Origin: Methylococcales bacterium
GTDB taxonomy: Bacteria; Pseudomonadota; Gammaproteobacteria; Methylococcales; Methylomonadaceae
DNA: 5,613 nucleotides
Reading direction: 5' to 3'
Assembly (NCBI GenBank): GCA_009692395.1
Contig: SHZG01000159.1
Location: forward strand, 1 to 5,613
Part shown: positions 1 through 5,487 of the stretch, one piece after another
Layout: every line of letters starts with the position of its first letter
Position numbering within the stretch: the first letter of the stretch is position 1
Position numbers and translations under genes: made by a program
Notes under the pieces: model-generated
The model's database searches: none
The model's input: only the letters and a program-made list of their open reading frames with translations
Told to the model about the DNA's origin: nothing

Positions 1-221
1 CGCGCCGTATCGCGGATACCGCTACCATTGATTGCCATGTTGACTATCTTGGTCTTAATGCCTACTTCACAAGCGCGGTATCGGTAGCTCAGCATAAAGG
101 TTTTTGTCATGCACAACGGGTTTCGACAACGGTAACGTGGCTCTCCCGTCGCATTGCGTCCTGACTTGCCAATCTGGTTACTTTTACAGAATGGACAGGT
201 GATTTCTTGGTAGCAGCTCAT
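1..221 (-). CDS. insA: IS1-family InsA-like protein, N-terminal part (runs off window)
   Basis: Reading the minus strand from the ATG at 221-219 gives 73 full codons before the window ends. The protein begins MSCYQEITCPFCKS and carries a zinc ribbon, Cys9-x2-Cys12 and Cys32-x4-Cys37, followed by a helix-turn-helix-like stretch KIVNMAINGSGIRDTA (about residues 58-73). In IS1 InsA the matching order is CPSC, a second Cys pair, then KIIDMAMNGVGCRATAR. InsA binds the IS ends and represses the transposase; in IS1 the InsAB' transposase is made by -1 frameshifting into insB. The frameshift site and insB start would lie beyond the window. The second Cys pair is spaced x4 rather than the x2 of IS1. 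No frame interruption is seen in the visible part. Confidence 0.85.
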   Translation of the reverse strand, partial: MSCYQEITCPFCKSNQIGKSGRNATGEPRYRCRNPLCMTKTFMLSYRYRACEVGIKTKIVNMAINGSGIRDTA

Positions 222-276
222 AAGGTCTTTTAGGTAAGTGTGATTTTATTCTGCCCGTGATTTTAATCTATCATCC

Positions 277-294
277 CAGATTTAACCCACTACC
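277..294 (-). repeat. IS1-family terminal inverted repeat (left end)
   Basis: The minus strand from 294 to 277 reads GGTAGTGGGTTAAATCTG, identical to the plus strand at 5467-5484. Identity breaks at the next base, so the perfect terminal repeat is 18 bp. It marks the outer boundary of the left IS copy, and base 295 is the first non-IS base. Confidence 0.88.
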
Positions 295-308
295 AAAAAT
301 AGTTTGAA

Positions 309-350
309 AGTGCTGAGTAAAAATCATTATCACCTTTTTATTTCAGCACT
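309..350. repeat. imperfect inverted repeat / hairpin next to the IS end
   Basis: The left arm AGTGCTGAGTAAAAA (309-323) pairs with the right arm at 335-350: 8 bp (AGTGCTGA), a small internal loop (G317 against T341-T342), then 6 bp (TAAAAA with TTTTTA). The loop is 11 nt. No T-run follows on the plus strand, so it is not a textbook terminator. It may be the 3' hairpin of a gene displaced by the IS, or a small palindromic repeat. Nothing else recognisable lies between the IS end and the tRNA-Leu promoter. Confidence 0.55.
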
Positions 351-408
351 AACCACCTTATTCATTAAGTAGATTGAAAATAAAACTAGATTTTTTAATT
401 TTCCGCTA

Positions 409-414
409 TATAAT
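409..414 (+). promoter_or_regulatory. -10 box of the tRNA-Leu promoter with GC-rich discriminator
   Basis: A perfect TATAAT is followed directly by AGGCGG, a GC-rich discriminator typical of stringently controlled stable-RNA promoters. No good -35 lies at 16-18 bp: the best is TAGATT at 387-392, and TTGAAA at 374-379 is too far away. The expected start is about 421, giving a leader of roughly 10 nt before the tRNA. Confidence 0.55.
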
Positions 415-431
415 AGGCGGTTCAATTTGAT

Positions 432-518
432 GCCTCGGTGGCGAAATTGGTAGACGCAAGGGACTTAAAATCCCTCGTTCGTAAGGACGTGCCGGTTCGA
501 CTCCGGCCCGAGGCACCA
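432..518 (+). tRNA. tRNA-Leu (anticodon UAA)
   Basis: This is a complete class II tRNA. The 7-bp acceptor stem is perfect (GCCTCGG 432-438 with CCGAGGC 508-514), followed by discriminator A515 and an encoded CCA at 516-518. The anticodon stem AGGGA/TCCCT (459-463, 471-475) holds the loop CTTAAAA with anticodon TAA at 466-468, which reads UUA and, by wobble, UUG. The long variable arm CGTTC-GTAAG-GACG (476-489) and discriminator A are leucine features. The T arm is GCCGG-TTCGACT-CCGGC (491-507). A -10 box lies upstream and a strong intrinsic terminator follows, so the gene looks monocistronic. Confidence 0.97.
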
Positions 519-529
519 CAAAGAATTCA

Positions 530-565
530 AGAGCTTATACGATTTCGTGTAAGCTCTTTTTTTTT
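530..565 (+). terminator. intrinsic terminator of tRNA-Leu
   Basis: The 11-bp stem AGAGCTTATAC (530-540) pairs with GTGTAAGCTCT (547-557), with one T·G wobble and a 6-nt loop. A run of eight further T follows (558-565). It lies 11 nt after the tRNA CCA. Confidence 0.93.
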
Positions 566-676
566 CCTGAATTTTTTTGAGTTCACGTTGACATAATCTA
601 TCGCTAATAACCAAGCCGTTTTCACCAAGAACAACATATTAATTTTCGAAAAAATAAACTTACCGCAACACAAGCT

Positions 677-706
677 ATCACAACTATTAATCGACTGTTG
701 TATAAT
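677..706 (+). promoter_or_regulatory. candidate mlaA promoter with palindrome over the -10
   Basis: A perfect TATAAT at 701-706 is preceded at 18 bp by a weak -35, ATCACA (677-682, four of six consensus bases). The start would be about 713, giving a leader of roughly 45 nt. The -10 lies inside a near-perfect 16-bp palindrome, TTGTATAATTAAACAA (698-713), mismatched only at one symmetric pair, which could be an operator. A TTGACA at 588-593 farther upstream has no -10 at the right distance. Confidence 0.4.
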
Positions 707-757
707 TAAACAATACATCACCTCAACAATAATGCAAAAAATAGCTAGGCAACGATT

Positions 758-1663
758 ATGCAAAAAACCACTATTAACACAACGCTGTCATTGACTAGCT
801 TAGCTATCTCAATTGCACTTAGCGGATGCGCAACAACTGATCCAAAAGATACTTTTCAGGGCTGGAATCAAGGTACGCAGTCATTTAATGACACCATTGA
901 TAAAGCTGTTTTCAAACCTGTTGCCAAAGGTTATATGGCTGTAACGCCTGATTTCGTTGACGAAGGCGTAACTAACTTTTTTAGTAACCTTGGTGACATA
1001 GGTGTCACTGTTAATGATTTGTTGCAATTTAAATTACTACAAAGTGGCATGGATTTAAGTCGATTTGTTATTAATACAACAGCGGGGGTTGCAGGATTTT
1101 TTGACGTAGCCAAATTGGTAGATTTACCTAAACACAATGAAGATTTTGGACAAACATTAGGTGTCTGGGGTGTTCCAGCAGGTCCTTACTTAGTGCTACC
1201 ACTCATCGGCCCTAGCTCCCCTAGAGATACTGTCGGTCTTGTTGGTGATGCGTTATTAAACCCATTAACTTATGTCTCTGCATTTGGCGGCGTTGCAGGT
1301 GCAGCAGCTAGTGCAGGCGGTAGAGCGGTGGATATAACGGATACCCGCGCTGGCTTAATGACCACTGAAAAAGTAATTAATGAAGGCGCAGTTGATCGTT
1401 ATGACTTTATTAAAAACGCCTATCAACAACATCGTGAGTATTTAGTTAATGACGGTAATTCATCCAGTAACGATATTGACCTAGAAGACAATCCCCCAAG
1501 CAACAATAGCCCTTCTAGCAAGACTAACAACCCAGCACCAGCAAAACCGACCAACACAGTTAATAATACTGCGACACCCGTAACTAATAATACAAGTTCA
1601 GCTCCCGCCATCAACAACCCTAAACATACTTTAGAACTGTCTGCGCCTGTAGAAAAAAAATAA
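758..1663 (+). CDS. mlaA: MlaA/VacJ-family outer-membrane lipoprotein
   Basis: MlaA is the outer-membrane lipoprotein of the Mla phospholipid-transport pathway. In E. coli it sits with OmpC/OmpF porins and passes misplaced outer-leaflet phospholipids to periplasmic MlaC. The 301-residue product has a lipoprotein signal peptide with lipobox LSGC (acylated Cys24). Family motifs follow in order: FNDTIDKAVFKPVAKGY (43-59), P64, NFFSNLGD (73-80), N86-xLLQ, G97-MDLSRF (97-103), NTTAG (106-110), GFFDVA (113-118), and FGQTLGVWGVPAGPYLVLP (130-148). DPYxx-like RYDFIKNAYQQHREYL (214-229) closes the domain. A low-complexity tail rich in Asn, Pro, Ser and Thr (about 232-301) makes it longer than E. coli MlaA. 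The ATG at 758 is chosen because it gives an immediate signal peptide; TAGG at 746-749 is a weak ribosome site. It is not next to mla transport genes here. Its close downstream neighbour is a palindrome, not a gene. Confidence 0.94.
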   Translation: MQKTTINTTLSLTSLAISIALSGCATTDPKDTFQGWNQGTQSFNDTIDKAVFKPVAKGYMAVTPDFVDEGVTNFFSNLGDIGVTVNDLLQFKLLQSGMDLSRFVINTTAGVAGFFDVAKLVDLPKHNEDFGQTLGVWGVPAGPYLVLPLIGPSSPRDTVGLVGDALLNPLTYVSAFGGVAGAAASAGGRAVDITDTRAGLMTTEKVINEGAVDRYDFIKNAYQQHREYLVNDGNSSSNDIDLEDNPPSNNSPSSKTNNPAPAKPTNTVNNTATPVTNNTSSAPAINNPKHTLELSAPVEKK

Positions 1664-1699
1664 TGTATTATAAGTTGTTTGCAAAAAGTCGGTAGGTGA

Positions 1700-1732
1700 A
1701 AACCTGCGAGGTTTTTAAAACCTCGCAGGTTT
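1700..1732. repeat. perfect 16-bp-arm palindrome after mlaA, possible bidirectional terminator
   Basis: The left arm 1700-1715 (AAACCTGCGAGGTTTT) and right arm 1717-1732 are perfect reverse complements around one central T. It lies 36 bp after the mlaA stop. The A/T ends of the stem give a T-rich 3' side on either strand, so it could end transcription from mlaA and from the minus-strand open frame that ends at 1749. Its regular form also resembles a dispersed intergenic palindrome. Genome-wide copy number cannot be judged from one window. Confidence 0.75.
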
Positions 1733-1748
1733 ATTTAGTCAGCCGAAC

Positions 1749-2045
1749 TTATTTGTATGACCCTACCCAACACGCTTTATCCCGATAAACAGTGATATAA
1801 AACTTACCCCATTCTTTCTGTCTTGCAGATACATCAATACAATCAATAACATCCACAAACATTGAAAAACGGGATACCGTTCTAAAACCGTTTCTAGTCA
1901 TCACATGACTATCTTTTTCACAACGTGCTGTTTTTGGGAAACTACATTGCTCTATGAATTTAAAAATTCCTATTTTTAACTCGGCTTGAACTTTTAGTAA
2001 AAAATACCGTTCAAAACCATAGTTTGAGAAAATGCGGTAAAATAC
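1749..2045 (-). pseudogene. possible remnant of an unrecognised gene (98 sense codons, no early start)
   Basis: On the minus strand the frame is open for 98 sense codons between an upstream TAA (2048-2046) and the TAA at 1751-1749. It has only late starts: GTG at 1904-1902 and ATG at 1901-1899, the latter giving just 50 residues beginning MTRNGFRTVSRFSMFVDVID and ending WVGSYK. The translated text is protein-like, mixing aromatic, charged and Cys residues, including RQKEWGKFYITVYRDK. I do not recognise a family. The frame covers most of the gap between mlaA and iscA, ends 17 bp from the palindrome at 1700-1732, and is divergent from iscA. It may be a 5'-truncated gene, a real 50-residue protein, or chance; the iscA promoter region overlaps its upstream part. 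Confidence 0.3.
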
Positions 2046-2085
2046 TTAAAAGCACCCCACTTAACCAAGGTAAATAAACAACATT

Positions 2086-2412
2086 ATGACTATTTCACTC
2101 ACTGAAACTGCCGCCGCGCAGATAAAAAAGCAACTGCAAAAACGTGGTTCAGGGATCGGTTTAAAATTAGGCGTAAAAAAATCGGGCTGTTCAGGTTACG
2201 CTTATGTATTGGACTACGCTGATACGCTCAATGATAATGATTCGGTATTTGAAGACTTCGGCGTTAAAGTCATCGTCTCTGCCAGTGATATTGAAATTAT
2301 TGACGGTATCGAACTGGATTATCGCCGCGAAGGTATTAATGAAGCCTTCCAATTTAATAACCCCAATGTCAAAGGTACTTGCGGCTGCGGCGAAAGCTTT
2401 TCCGTTAGCTAA
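2086..2412 (+). CDS. iscA: iron-sulfur cluster assembly protein IscA
   Basis: This A-type carrier helps assemble Fe-S clusters in the cytoplasm and deliver them, especially [4Fe-4S], to target enzymes. The 108-residue protein matches the length and pattern of E. coli IscA (107). The three cluster/iron ligands are present: Cys35 in KSGCSGYAYVL, and Cys99 and Cys101 in the C-terminal GTCGCGESF. LGVKKSGCSG (28-37), VFEDFGVKVIV (54-64) and NEAFQFNNPNVKGTCGCGESF (85-105) favour IscA over ErpA or SufA. The ATG at 2086 gives the normal N-terminus; AAGG at 2067-2070 is 15 nt away, so the ribosome site is poor. A TAAAAT at 2038-2043 could be a -10, but no good -35 is seen and no IscR-like site was recognised. 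The usual neighbours iscR, iscS, iscU, hscBA and fdx are absent, so the gene is detached from its normal operon here. Confidence 0.93.
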   Translation: MTISLTETAAAQIKKQLQKRGSGIGLKLGVKKSGCSGYAYVLDYADTLNDNDSVFEDFGVKVIVSASDIEIIDGIELDYRREGINEAFQFNNPNVKGTCGCGESFSVS

Positions 2413-2428
2413 TTAAAAACAAGCCTTA

Positions 2429-2478
2429 TCCACGAAAAAAACCGTGATATTTTCGTACTTTTCGTGTCTTTCGTGGAC
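2429..2478 (+). repeat. inverted repeat with three tandem TTTTCGT units between iscA and uup
   Basis: TCCACGAAA (2429-2437) is the exact reverse complement of TTTCGTGGA (2469-2477). The right side is a run of three imperfect units, TTTTCGTAC (2450-2458), TTTTCGTGTC (2459-2468) and TTTCGTGGAC (2469-2478). The left arm can pair with either of the last two units, giving alternative hairpins. There is no T-run, so termination is uncertain. It lies 16 bp after the iscA stop and 32 bp before uup, and may be a dispersed intergenic repeat. Confidence 0.6.
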
Positions 2479-2510
2479 AAAACACACCCCCATTCAAAAG
2501 AATCTAAACA

Positions 2511-4424
2511 ATGCCCCTACTCCGCTTATCAAACATCTCCATCGCCTTCGGCACTCACTCCTTATTAACTAACGCTGAATTTCAACTCGACGCTGGCGAA
2601 CGCGTCGGCTTACTCGGTCGTAATGGTGAAGGCAAATCTACCTTGATGAAAATCATCGCAGGCAACATTCACGCCGATTATGGCGACATCTGGCGACAAC
2701 CTGAACTAAAACTCGCGTGGTTAGAGCAATCCCCAGACCTACCCGACGATGCCACCATTTATGACGCAGTCGCCGCAGGTTTAGGCGAATTAGGGGAATG
2801 GATTACTCGCTATCACCATTTGTCGATGACAATGGATTATGAAGACGAAAAAGCCCTCAATGAACTGGGCGACTTACAACACAAACTGGAAGCGCAAAAC
2901 GGTTGGCACTTTCAACAACGCGTTGAAAACACCCTGAGCAAATTGGATTTACCACCCGAATTAAAAATTAACAGCTTATCAGGTGGTTGGAAACGCCGCG
3001 TAGCCCTCGCAAAAGCCCTAGTTATCGATCCAGAAGTCTTATTATTAGACGAACCGACCAACCATTTAGACTTTGAATCTATCGCGTGGTTAGAAGAGCA
3101 ACTGTTAAACTTTCAAGGCGCGGTATTATTCGTTACCCACGACCGTGCTTTTTTACAAAAACTCGCCACGCGAATTGTTGATTTAGACCGAGGTAATCTA
3201 GTGTCATGGCAAGGAACTTACGACGACTACCTACGCCGCAAAGCCGCCGCCCTAGAAGACGAAGCCAACCAAAACGCCGAATTTGACAAAAAACTCGCCG
3301 ATGAAGAAGTCTGGATTAGACAAGGCGTAAAAGCCCGCCGCACCCGCAACGAAGGACGCGTGAGAGCCTTGGAAGCATTACGCGCCGAACGCGCTCAACG
3401 CCGTAACACCCAAGGCACGGCAAAAATGGCGTTAGAAACAGGCGACAAATCAGGAAAAAAAGTCATAGAACTCACCGATGTCGATTTTGGCTATGGCGAC
3501 AAAACCATCATTAAAAACTTCTCTACGCTGATCCAACGCGGCGACAAAATTGGCTTAGTCGGTGCCAACGGCGCGGGTAAATCCACGCTATTAAAACTGC
3601 TACTGAAAGAATTAGAGCCCACCAGTGGCATAGTCGAACAAGGCACACGCCTAGAAATCGCCTACTTCGACCAACTACGCGACCAACTCGACCCCAACAT
3701 GACCGTTGTCGATACCATCGCCGATGGCAATGATTTTGTCGAAATCGCAGGCAACAGACGACACGTCATGTCCTACCTAGGTGATTTTTTATTCGCCCCC
3801 GCCAGAGCGCGTTCACCCGTCAAAAGTTTATCGGGTGGTGAAAAAAACCGCTTACTATTAGCGCGTTTATTTACCAGACCCGCCAACCTCATCGTCATGG
3901 ACGAACCCACCAACGACCTAGACCTAGAAACCCTAGAGTTATTGGAAGAAAAATTAGTCGATTTTTCAGGCACACTATTAATCGTCAGCCATGACCGCGC
4001 CTTTCTCGACAACGTAGTCACCAGCGTATTTGTTCTTGATGGCACAGGTGACGTAGAAGAATTTATCGGTGGTTACACTGACTGGTTAGCGTACAGCACC
4101 GCCCAAAAACAAGCCCAGCTTAAAAAGACTAGCGATGCGCCCAAAAAAGACAAACCTGTTGCAACTGCCCCCGCATCTGCAAAAAAGAAAAAACTCAGCT
4201 TCAAAGAACAACAAGAACTCAACAACCTCCCTGTATTAATTGACGAACTAGAAGCCAAACAAGCGGTACTCACCGAACAAACCGCCGCCCCCAGCTTCTA
4301 CAAACAAGATAAAAAAGCCGTCGCCAAAACCCTAGACGAACTCAATGCCCTAGAAACCACCCTAGAACAAACCTACGCCCGCTGGAACGAATTAGAAGCT
4401 CGCTTAGAAGAAAATACCGAATAA
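2511..4424 (+). CDS. uup: ABC-F family ATPase Uup
   Basis: Uup is a cytoplasmic ABC-F ATPase without membrane segments. It acts on ribosomes and has DNA-binding ability; in E. coli its loss raises precise excision of transposons. The 637-residue product matches E. coli Uup (635) end to end. Domain 1 has Walker A GRNGEGKST (36-44), signature LSGGW (156-160), Walker B LLLDEPTNHLD with Glu181, and switch His210. A charged linker AEFDKKLADEEVWIRQGVKARRTRNEGR (about 256-283) follows. Domain 2 has Walker A GANGAGKST (351-359), signature LSGGE (440-444), Walker B IVMDEPTNDLD with Glu465, and switch His494. A Lys-rich hinge (538-563) leads to the C-terminal coiled coil (about 564-637) typical of Uup. 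All catalytic residues are present. The ATG at 2511 gives the family N-terminus, though there is no strong Shine-Dalgarno. It may be read with iscA, 98 bp upstream, if the repeat between them does not terminate. Confidence 0.96.
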   Translation: MPLLRLSNISIAFGTHSLLTNAEFQLDAGERVGLLGRNGEGKSTLMKIIAGNIHADYGDIWRQPELKLAWLEQSPDLPDDATIYDAVAAGLGELGEWITRYHHLSMTMDYEDEKALNELGDLQHKLEAQNGWHFQQRVENTLSKLDLPPELKINSLSGGWKRRVALAKALVIDPEVLLLDEPTNHLDFESIAWLEEQLLNFQGAVLFVTHDRAFLQKLATRIVDLDRGNLVSWQGTYDDYLRRKAAALEDEANQNAEFDKKLADEEVWIRQGVKARRTRNEGRVRALEALRAERAQRRNTQGTAKMALETGDKSGKKVIELTDVDFGYGDKTIIKNFSTLIQRGDKIGLVGANGAGKSTLLKLLLKELEPTSGIVEQGTRLEIAYFDQLRDQLDPNMTVVDTIADGNDFVEIAGNRRHVMSYLGDFLFAPARARSPVKSLSGGEKNRLLLARLFTRPANLIVMDEPTNDLDLETLELLEEKLVDFSGTLLIVSHDRAFLDNVVTSVFVLDGTGDVEEFIGGYTDWLAYSTAQKQAQLKKTSDAPKKDKPVATAPASAKKKKLSFKEQQELNNLPVLIDELEAKQAVLTEQTAAPSFYKQDKKAVAKTLDELNALETTLEQTYARWNELEARLEENTE

Positions 4425-4427
4425 TCA

Positions 4428-4456
4428 TTGCCACAAACGGCAAATTACATTATTCT
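4428..4456 (+). promoter_or_regulatory. candidate tRNA-Ser promoter
   Basis: TTGCCA (4428-4433) and TATTCT (4451-4456) are separated by 17 bp and match the -35 and -10 at five and four of six positions. The predicted start is about 4463, roughly 30 nt before the tRNA. The -35 begins only 3 bp after the uup stop. The -35 also overlaps a small hairpin TTGCC/GGCAA. Confidence 0.5.
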
Positions 4457-4464
4457 TGTCGGTC

Positions 4465-4483
4465 TTTCGTAGCGAGTACGAAA
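4465..4483. repeat. small inverted repeat in the tRNA-Ser leader
   Basis: TTTCGTA (4465-4471) and TACGAAA (4477-4483) form a 7-bp stem with a 5-nt loop, 9 bp upstream of the mature tRNA. It shares the TTTCGTA core with the units at 2450-2478. It could be a processing hairpin or a terminator for uup, but no T-run follows. Confidence 0.45.
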
Positions 4484-4492
4484 ACAAAATAA

Positions 4493-4580
4493 GGAGAGAT
4501 GGCCGAGTGGTCGAAGGCGCACGCCTGGAAAGTGTGTATACGGCAACGTATCGAGGGTTCGAACCCCTCTCCCTCCGCCA
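4493..4580 (+). tRNA. tRNA-Ser (anticodon GGA)
   Basis: This is a complete class II tRNA with encoded CCA (4578-4580) and discriminator G4577, as expected for serine. Anticodon stem CACGC/GTGTG (4520-4524, 4532-4536, one G·U) holds the loop CTGGAAA with anticodon GGA at 4527-4529, reading UCC and UCU. The variable arm is ATACG-GCAA-CGTAT (4538-4551), and the T arm is GAGGG-TTCGAAC-CCCTC (4553-4569). The acceptor stem GGAGAGA (4493-4499) against TCCCTCC (4570-4576) has an A·C mismatch at position 5:68 (A4497, C4572). The integrase gene downstream suggests that the 3' part of this tRNA is the attachment site of an integrated element, so its 3' end may be element-derived. Confidence 0.96.
4553..4580 (+). 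other. inferred attachment site (attL) in the tRNA-Ser 3' end
   Basis: P4-family integrases commonly recombine into the T arm and 3' end of tRNA genes, with int adjacent to and pointing away from the tRNA. Here int starts 162 bp after the tRNA on the same strand. The exact core cannot be set because the attR copy is outside the window, and no second copy of the tRNA 3' end occurs inside it. Confidence 0.5.
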
Positions 4581-4613
4581 AATATGAGTTTAACAAGATA
4601 CAAAGAAGTCCAT

Positions 4614-4650
4614 AAAGCCTTGATAGCATTAGCTACAAGGCTTTTTTATT
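4614..4650 (+). terminator. intrinsic terminator of tRNA-Ser
   Basis: AAAGCCTTG (4614-4622) pairs with CAAGGCTTT (4636-4644). Above a one-base A bulge, TAGC/GCTA adds four pairs and an ATTA loop. The T-run is TTTTTT (4642-4647) followed by ATT. It lies 33 nt after the tRNA CCA and upstream of the integrase repeats. If the attachment site is in the tRNA, this terminator came with the element. Confidence 0.85.
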
Positions 4651-4661
4651 GTCCAATGAAG

Positions 4662-4713
4662 TACAGTAAAATACAGTAACAATCGACAATTTATACAGTA
4701 ACCTTTACAGTAA
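4662..4713 (+). repeat. four TACAGTAA direct repeats, likely integrase arm-type sites
   Basis: TACAGTAA occurs exactly at 4662-4669, 4672-4679, 4694-4701 and 4706-4713. Start-to-start spacings are 10, 22 and 12 bp, close to one, two and one helical turns, so the sites would face roughly one side of the DNA. The reverse core TTACTG is at 4735-4740. The integrase has an N-terminal arm-binding domain, and such proteins bind short direct repeats between the core site and int. They are therefore inferred to be arm-type sites, possibly also used for int autoregulation. Confidence 0.7.
4683..4711 (+). promoter_or_regulatory. possible integrase promoter inside the repeat array
   Basis: TCGACA (4683-4688, five of six -35 bases) and TACAGT (4706-4711, four of six -10 bases) are 17 bp apart. 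The -10 is the start of the fourth TACAGTAA repeat, so integrase binding there would block transcription. The start would be about 4718, 25 nt before the ATG. Confidence 0.3.
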
Positions 4714-4742
4714 CAGCACCTACTACACGATGAGTTACTGCA

Positions 4743-5471
4743 ATGGCTAAAGAATTACTAACCGATGTTACTGTTCGTAACGCAAAACCCACCGACAAAG
4801 ACCAGCGGCTTAATGATGGTAGCGGTCTTTACTTGCTCATTAAACCCAATGGGGCTAAATGGTGGAGGTTCGATTACACTATCAATGGAACACGCAAAAC
4901 CTTATCACTTGGAGTTTATCCAGATACCACACTAGCCGATGCAAGGCGAAAAGCTGAACAATCGCGCAATCAAAAATCAAACGGCATTGATCCAAGCAAC
5001 ACCCGTAAAATAGAAAAAGCAGGGAGTGTTGAAAATACCTTTAAGGCGATTGCCGAAGATTTTTTAATAATCAAAAAAAGAGAATGGAGCGAATCACACC
5101 ATCGGCATATTAAAGAATGTTTCGAGCGTGATGTTTATCCGTGGCTAGGCAATAGACCGCTTAAAGACTTATCCGCAGTGGAAGTATTGACCACGTTAAG
5201 GCGAATTACAGCGCGTGGCGCGATAGAAACCGCAGCAAGAACCAAGCAATTTATCGGTCAAGCCATACGCTACGGTATCGCTACAGGACGCGCTGAAAGA
5301 GACGTAACGCAAGATTTACGAGGGGCGTTACCATCACCATCAAAAGGACATTACCCCGCTATTACCGAACCCAAACCACTAGGACAACTGCTAAGGGATA
5401 TTGATGCTTATGGCGGTAATTTTGTGGTAAGAACTGCTCTACAATTGCAACCTTTAATCTTTGCCAGGTAG
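4743..5471 (+). pseudogene. P4-type tyrosine recombinase (integrase), 3' half lost to IS1-like insertion
   Basis: Enzymes of this family cut and rejoin DNA at att sites to insert or excise integrative elements. The N-terminal arm-binding domain (DUF4102/Arm-DNA-bind_3 type) spans about 5-85: LTDVTVRNAKP, LNDGSGLYLLIKPNGAKWW, RKTLSLGVYPDTTLADAR. The core-binding domain spans about 98-196, with WLGNRPLKDLSAVEVL and IRYGIATGRAERD. The catalytic domain has only just begun (NFVVRTALQLQPLIFA) when the IS starts. Codon 242 is hybrid, one native base plus two IS bases, and the TAG stop lies in the IS tip. Family members are about 400 residues; every catalytic residue (R, H, R, Y) lies in the missing part, so it cannot be active. 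The ATG at 4743 gives the usual MxxxLTDxxVRNAKP start, with weak TGAG at 4731-4734 as ribosome site. The rest of the gene should lie beyond the IS. Confidence 0.93.
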
Positions 5472-5484
5472 TGGGTTAAATCTG
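5467..5484 (+). repeat. IS1-family terminal inverted repeat (right end)
   Basis: The plus strand reads GGTAGTGGGTTAAATCTG, identical to the minus strand at 294-277. It contributes the last two bases of integrase codon 242 and the TAG stop that ends the frame. Confidence 0.87.
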
Positions 5485-5487
5485 TAA

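Larger units (their letters stand above)
1..294 (-). mobile_element. IS1-family insertion sequence, 5' (left) end, partial
   Basis: This is the first 294 bp of an insertion sequence read on the minus strand and cut by the window start. Its outer end is set by an 18-bp sequence at 277-294 that recurs, in the opposite sense, at 5467-5484, where it borders an insB-like 3' end. The tip begins GGTAGTG on the minus strand, similar to the GGTGATG tip of IS1. An InsA-like frame starts 73 bp inside, a spacing similar to that in IS1. Two TAAAATCAC copies (minus strand, about 257-265 and 240-248) lie between tip and gene and could hold -10 sequences; this is only a suggestion. No target duplication can be seen because the other end of this copy is outside the window. 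Confidence 0.88.

Noticed and set aside
588..593. TTGACA as a -35 box for mlaA
   Set aside because: Seventeen bp downstream reads CCAAGC, with no -10-like sequence, and the gene is 165 bp away.
527..763. Minus-strand open frame of 78 codons between tRNA-Leu and mlaA
   Set aside because: It runs through the tRNA terminator and the mlaA promoter region, and its translation looks like AT-rich noise.
1423..1617. Minus-strand frame with Leu/Val-rich, membrane-like text
   Set aside because: It is the antisense of the Asn/Thr/Pro-rich MlaA tail, which automatically gives Leu/Val/Gly codons.
2204..2416. Second plus-strand frame inside iscA
   Set aside because: It overlaps a clear IscA in another frame and has no recognisable features.
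4662..4713. CRISPR-like array
   Set aside because: The units are only 8 bp and spacers are 2-14 bp; the context is an integrase gene, which explains them as arm sites.
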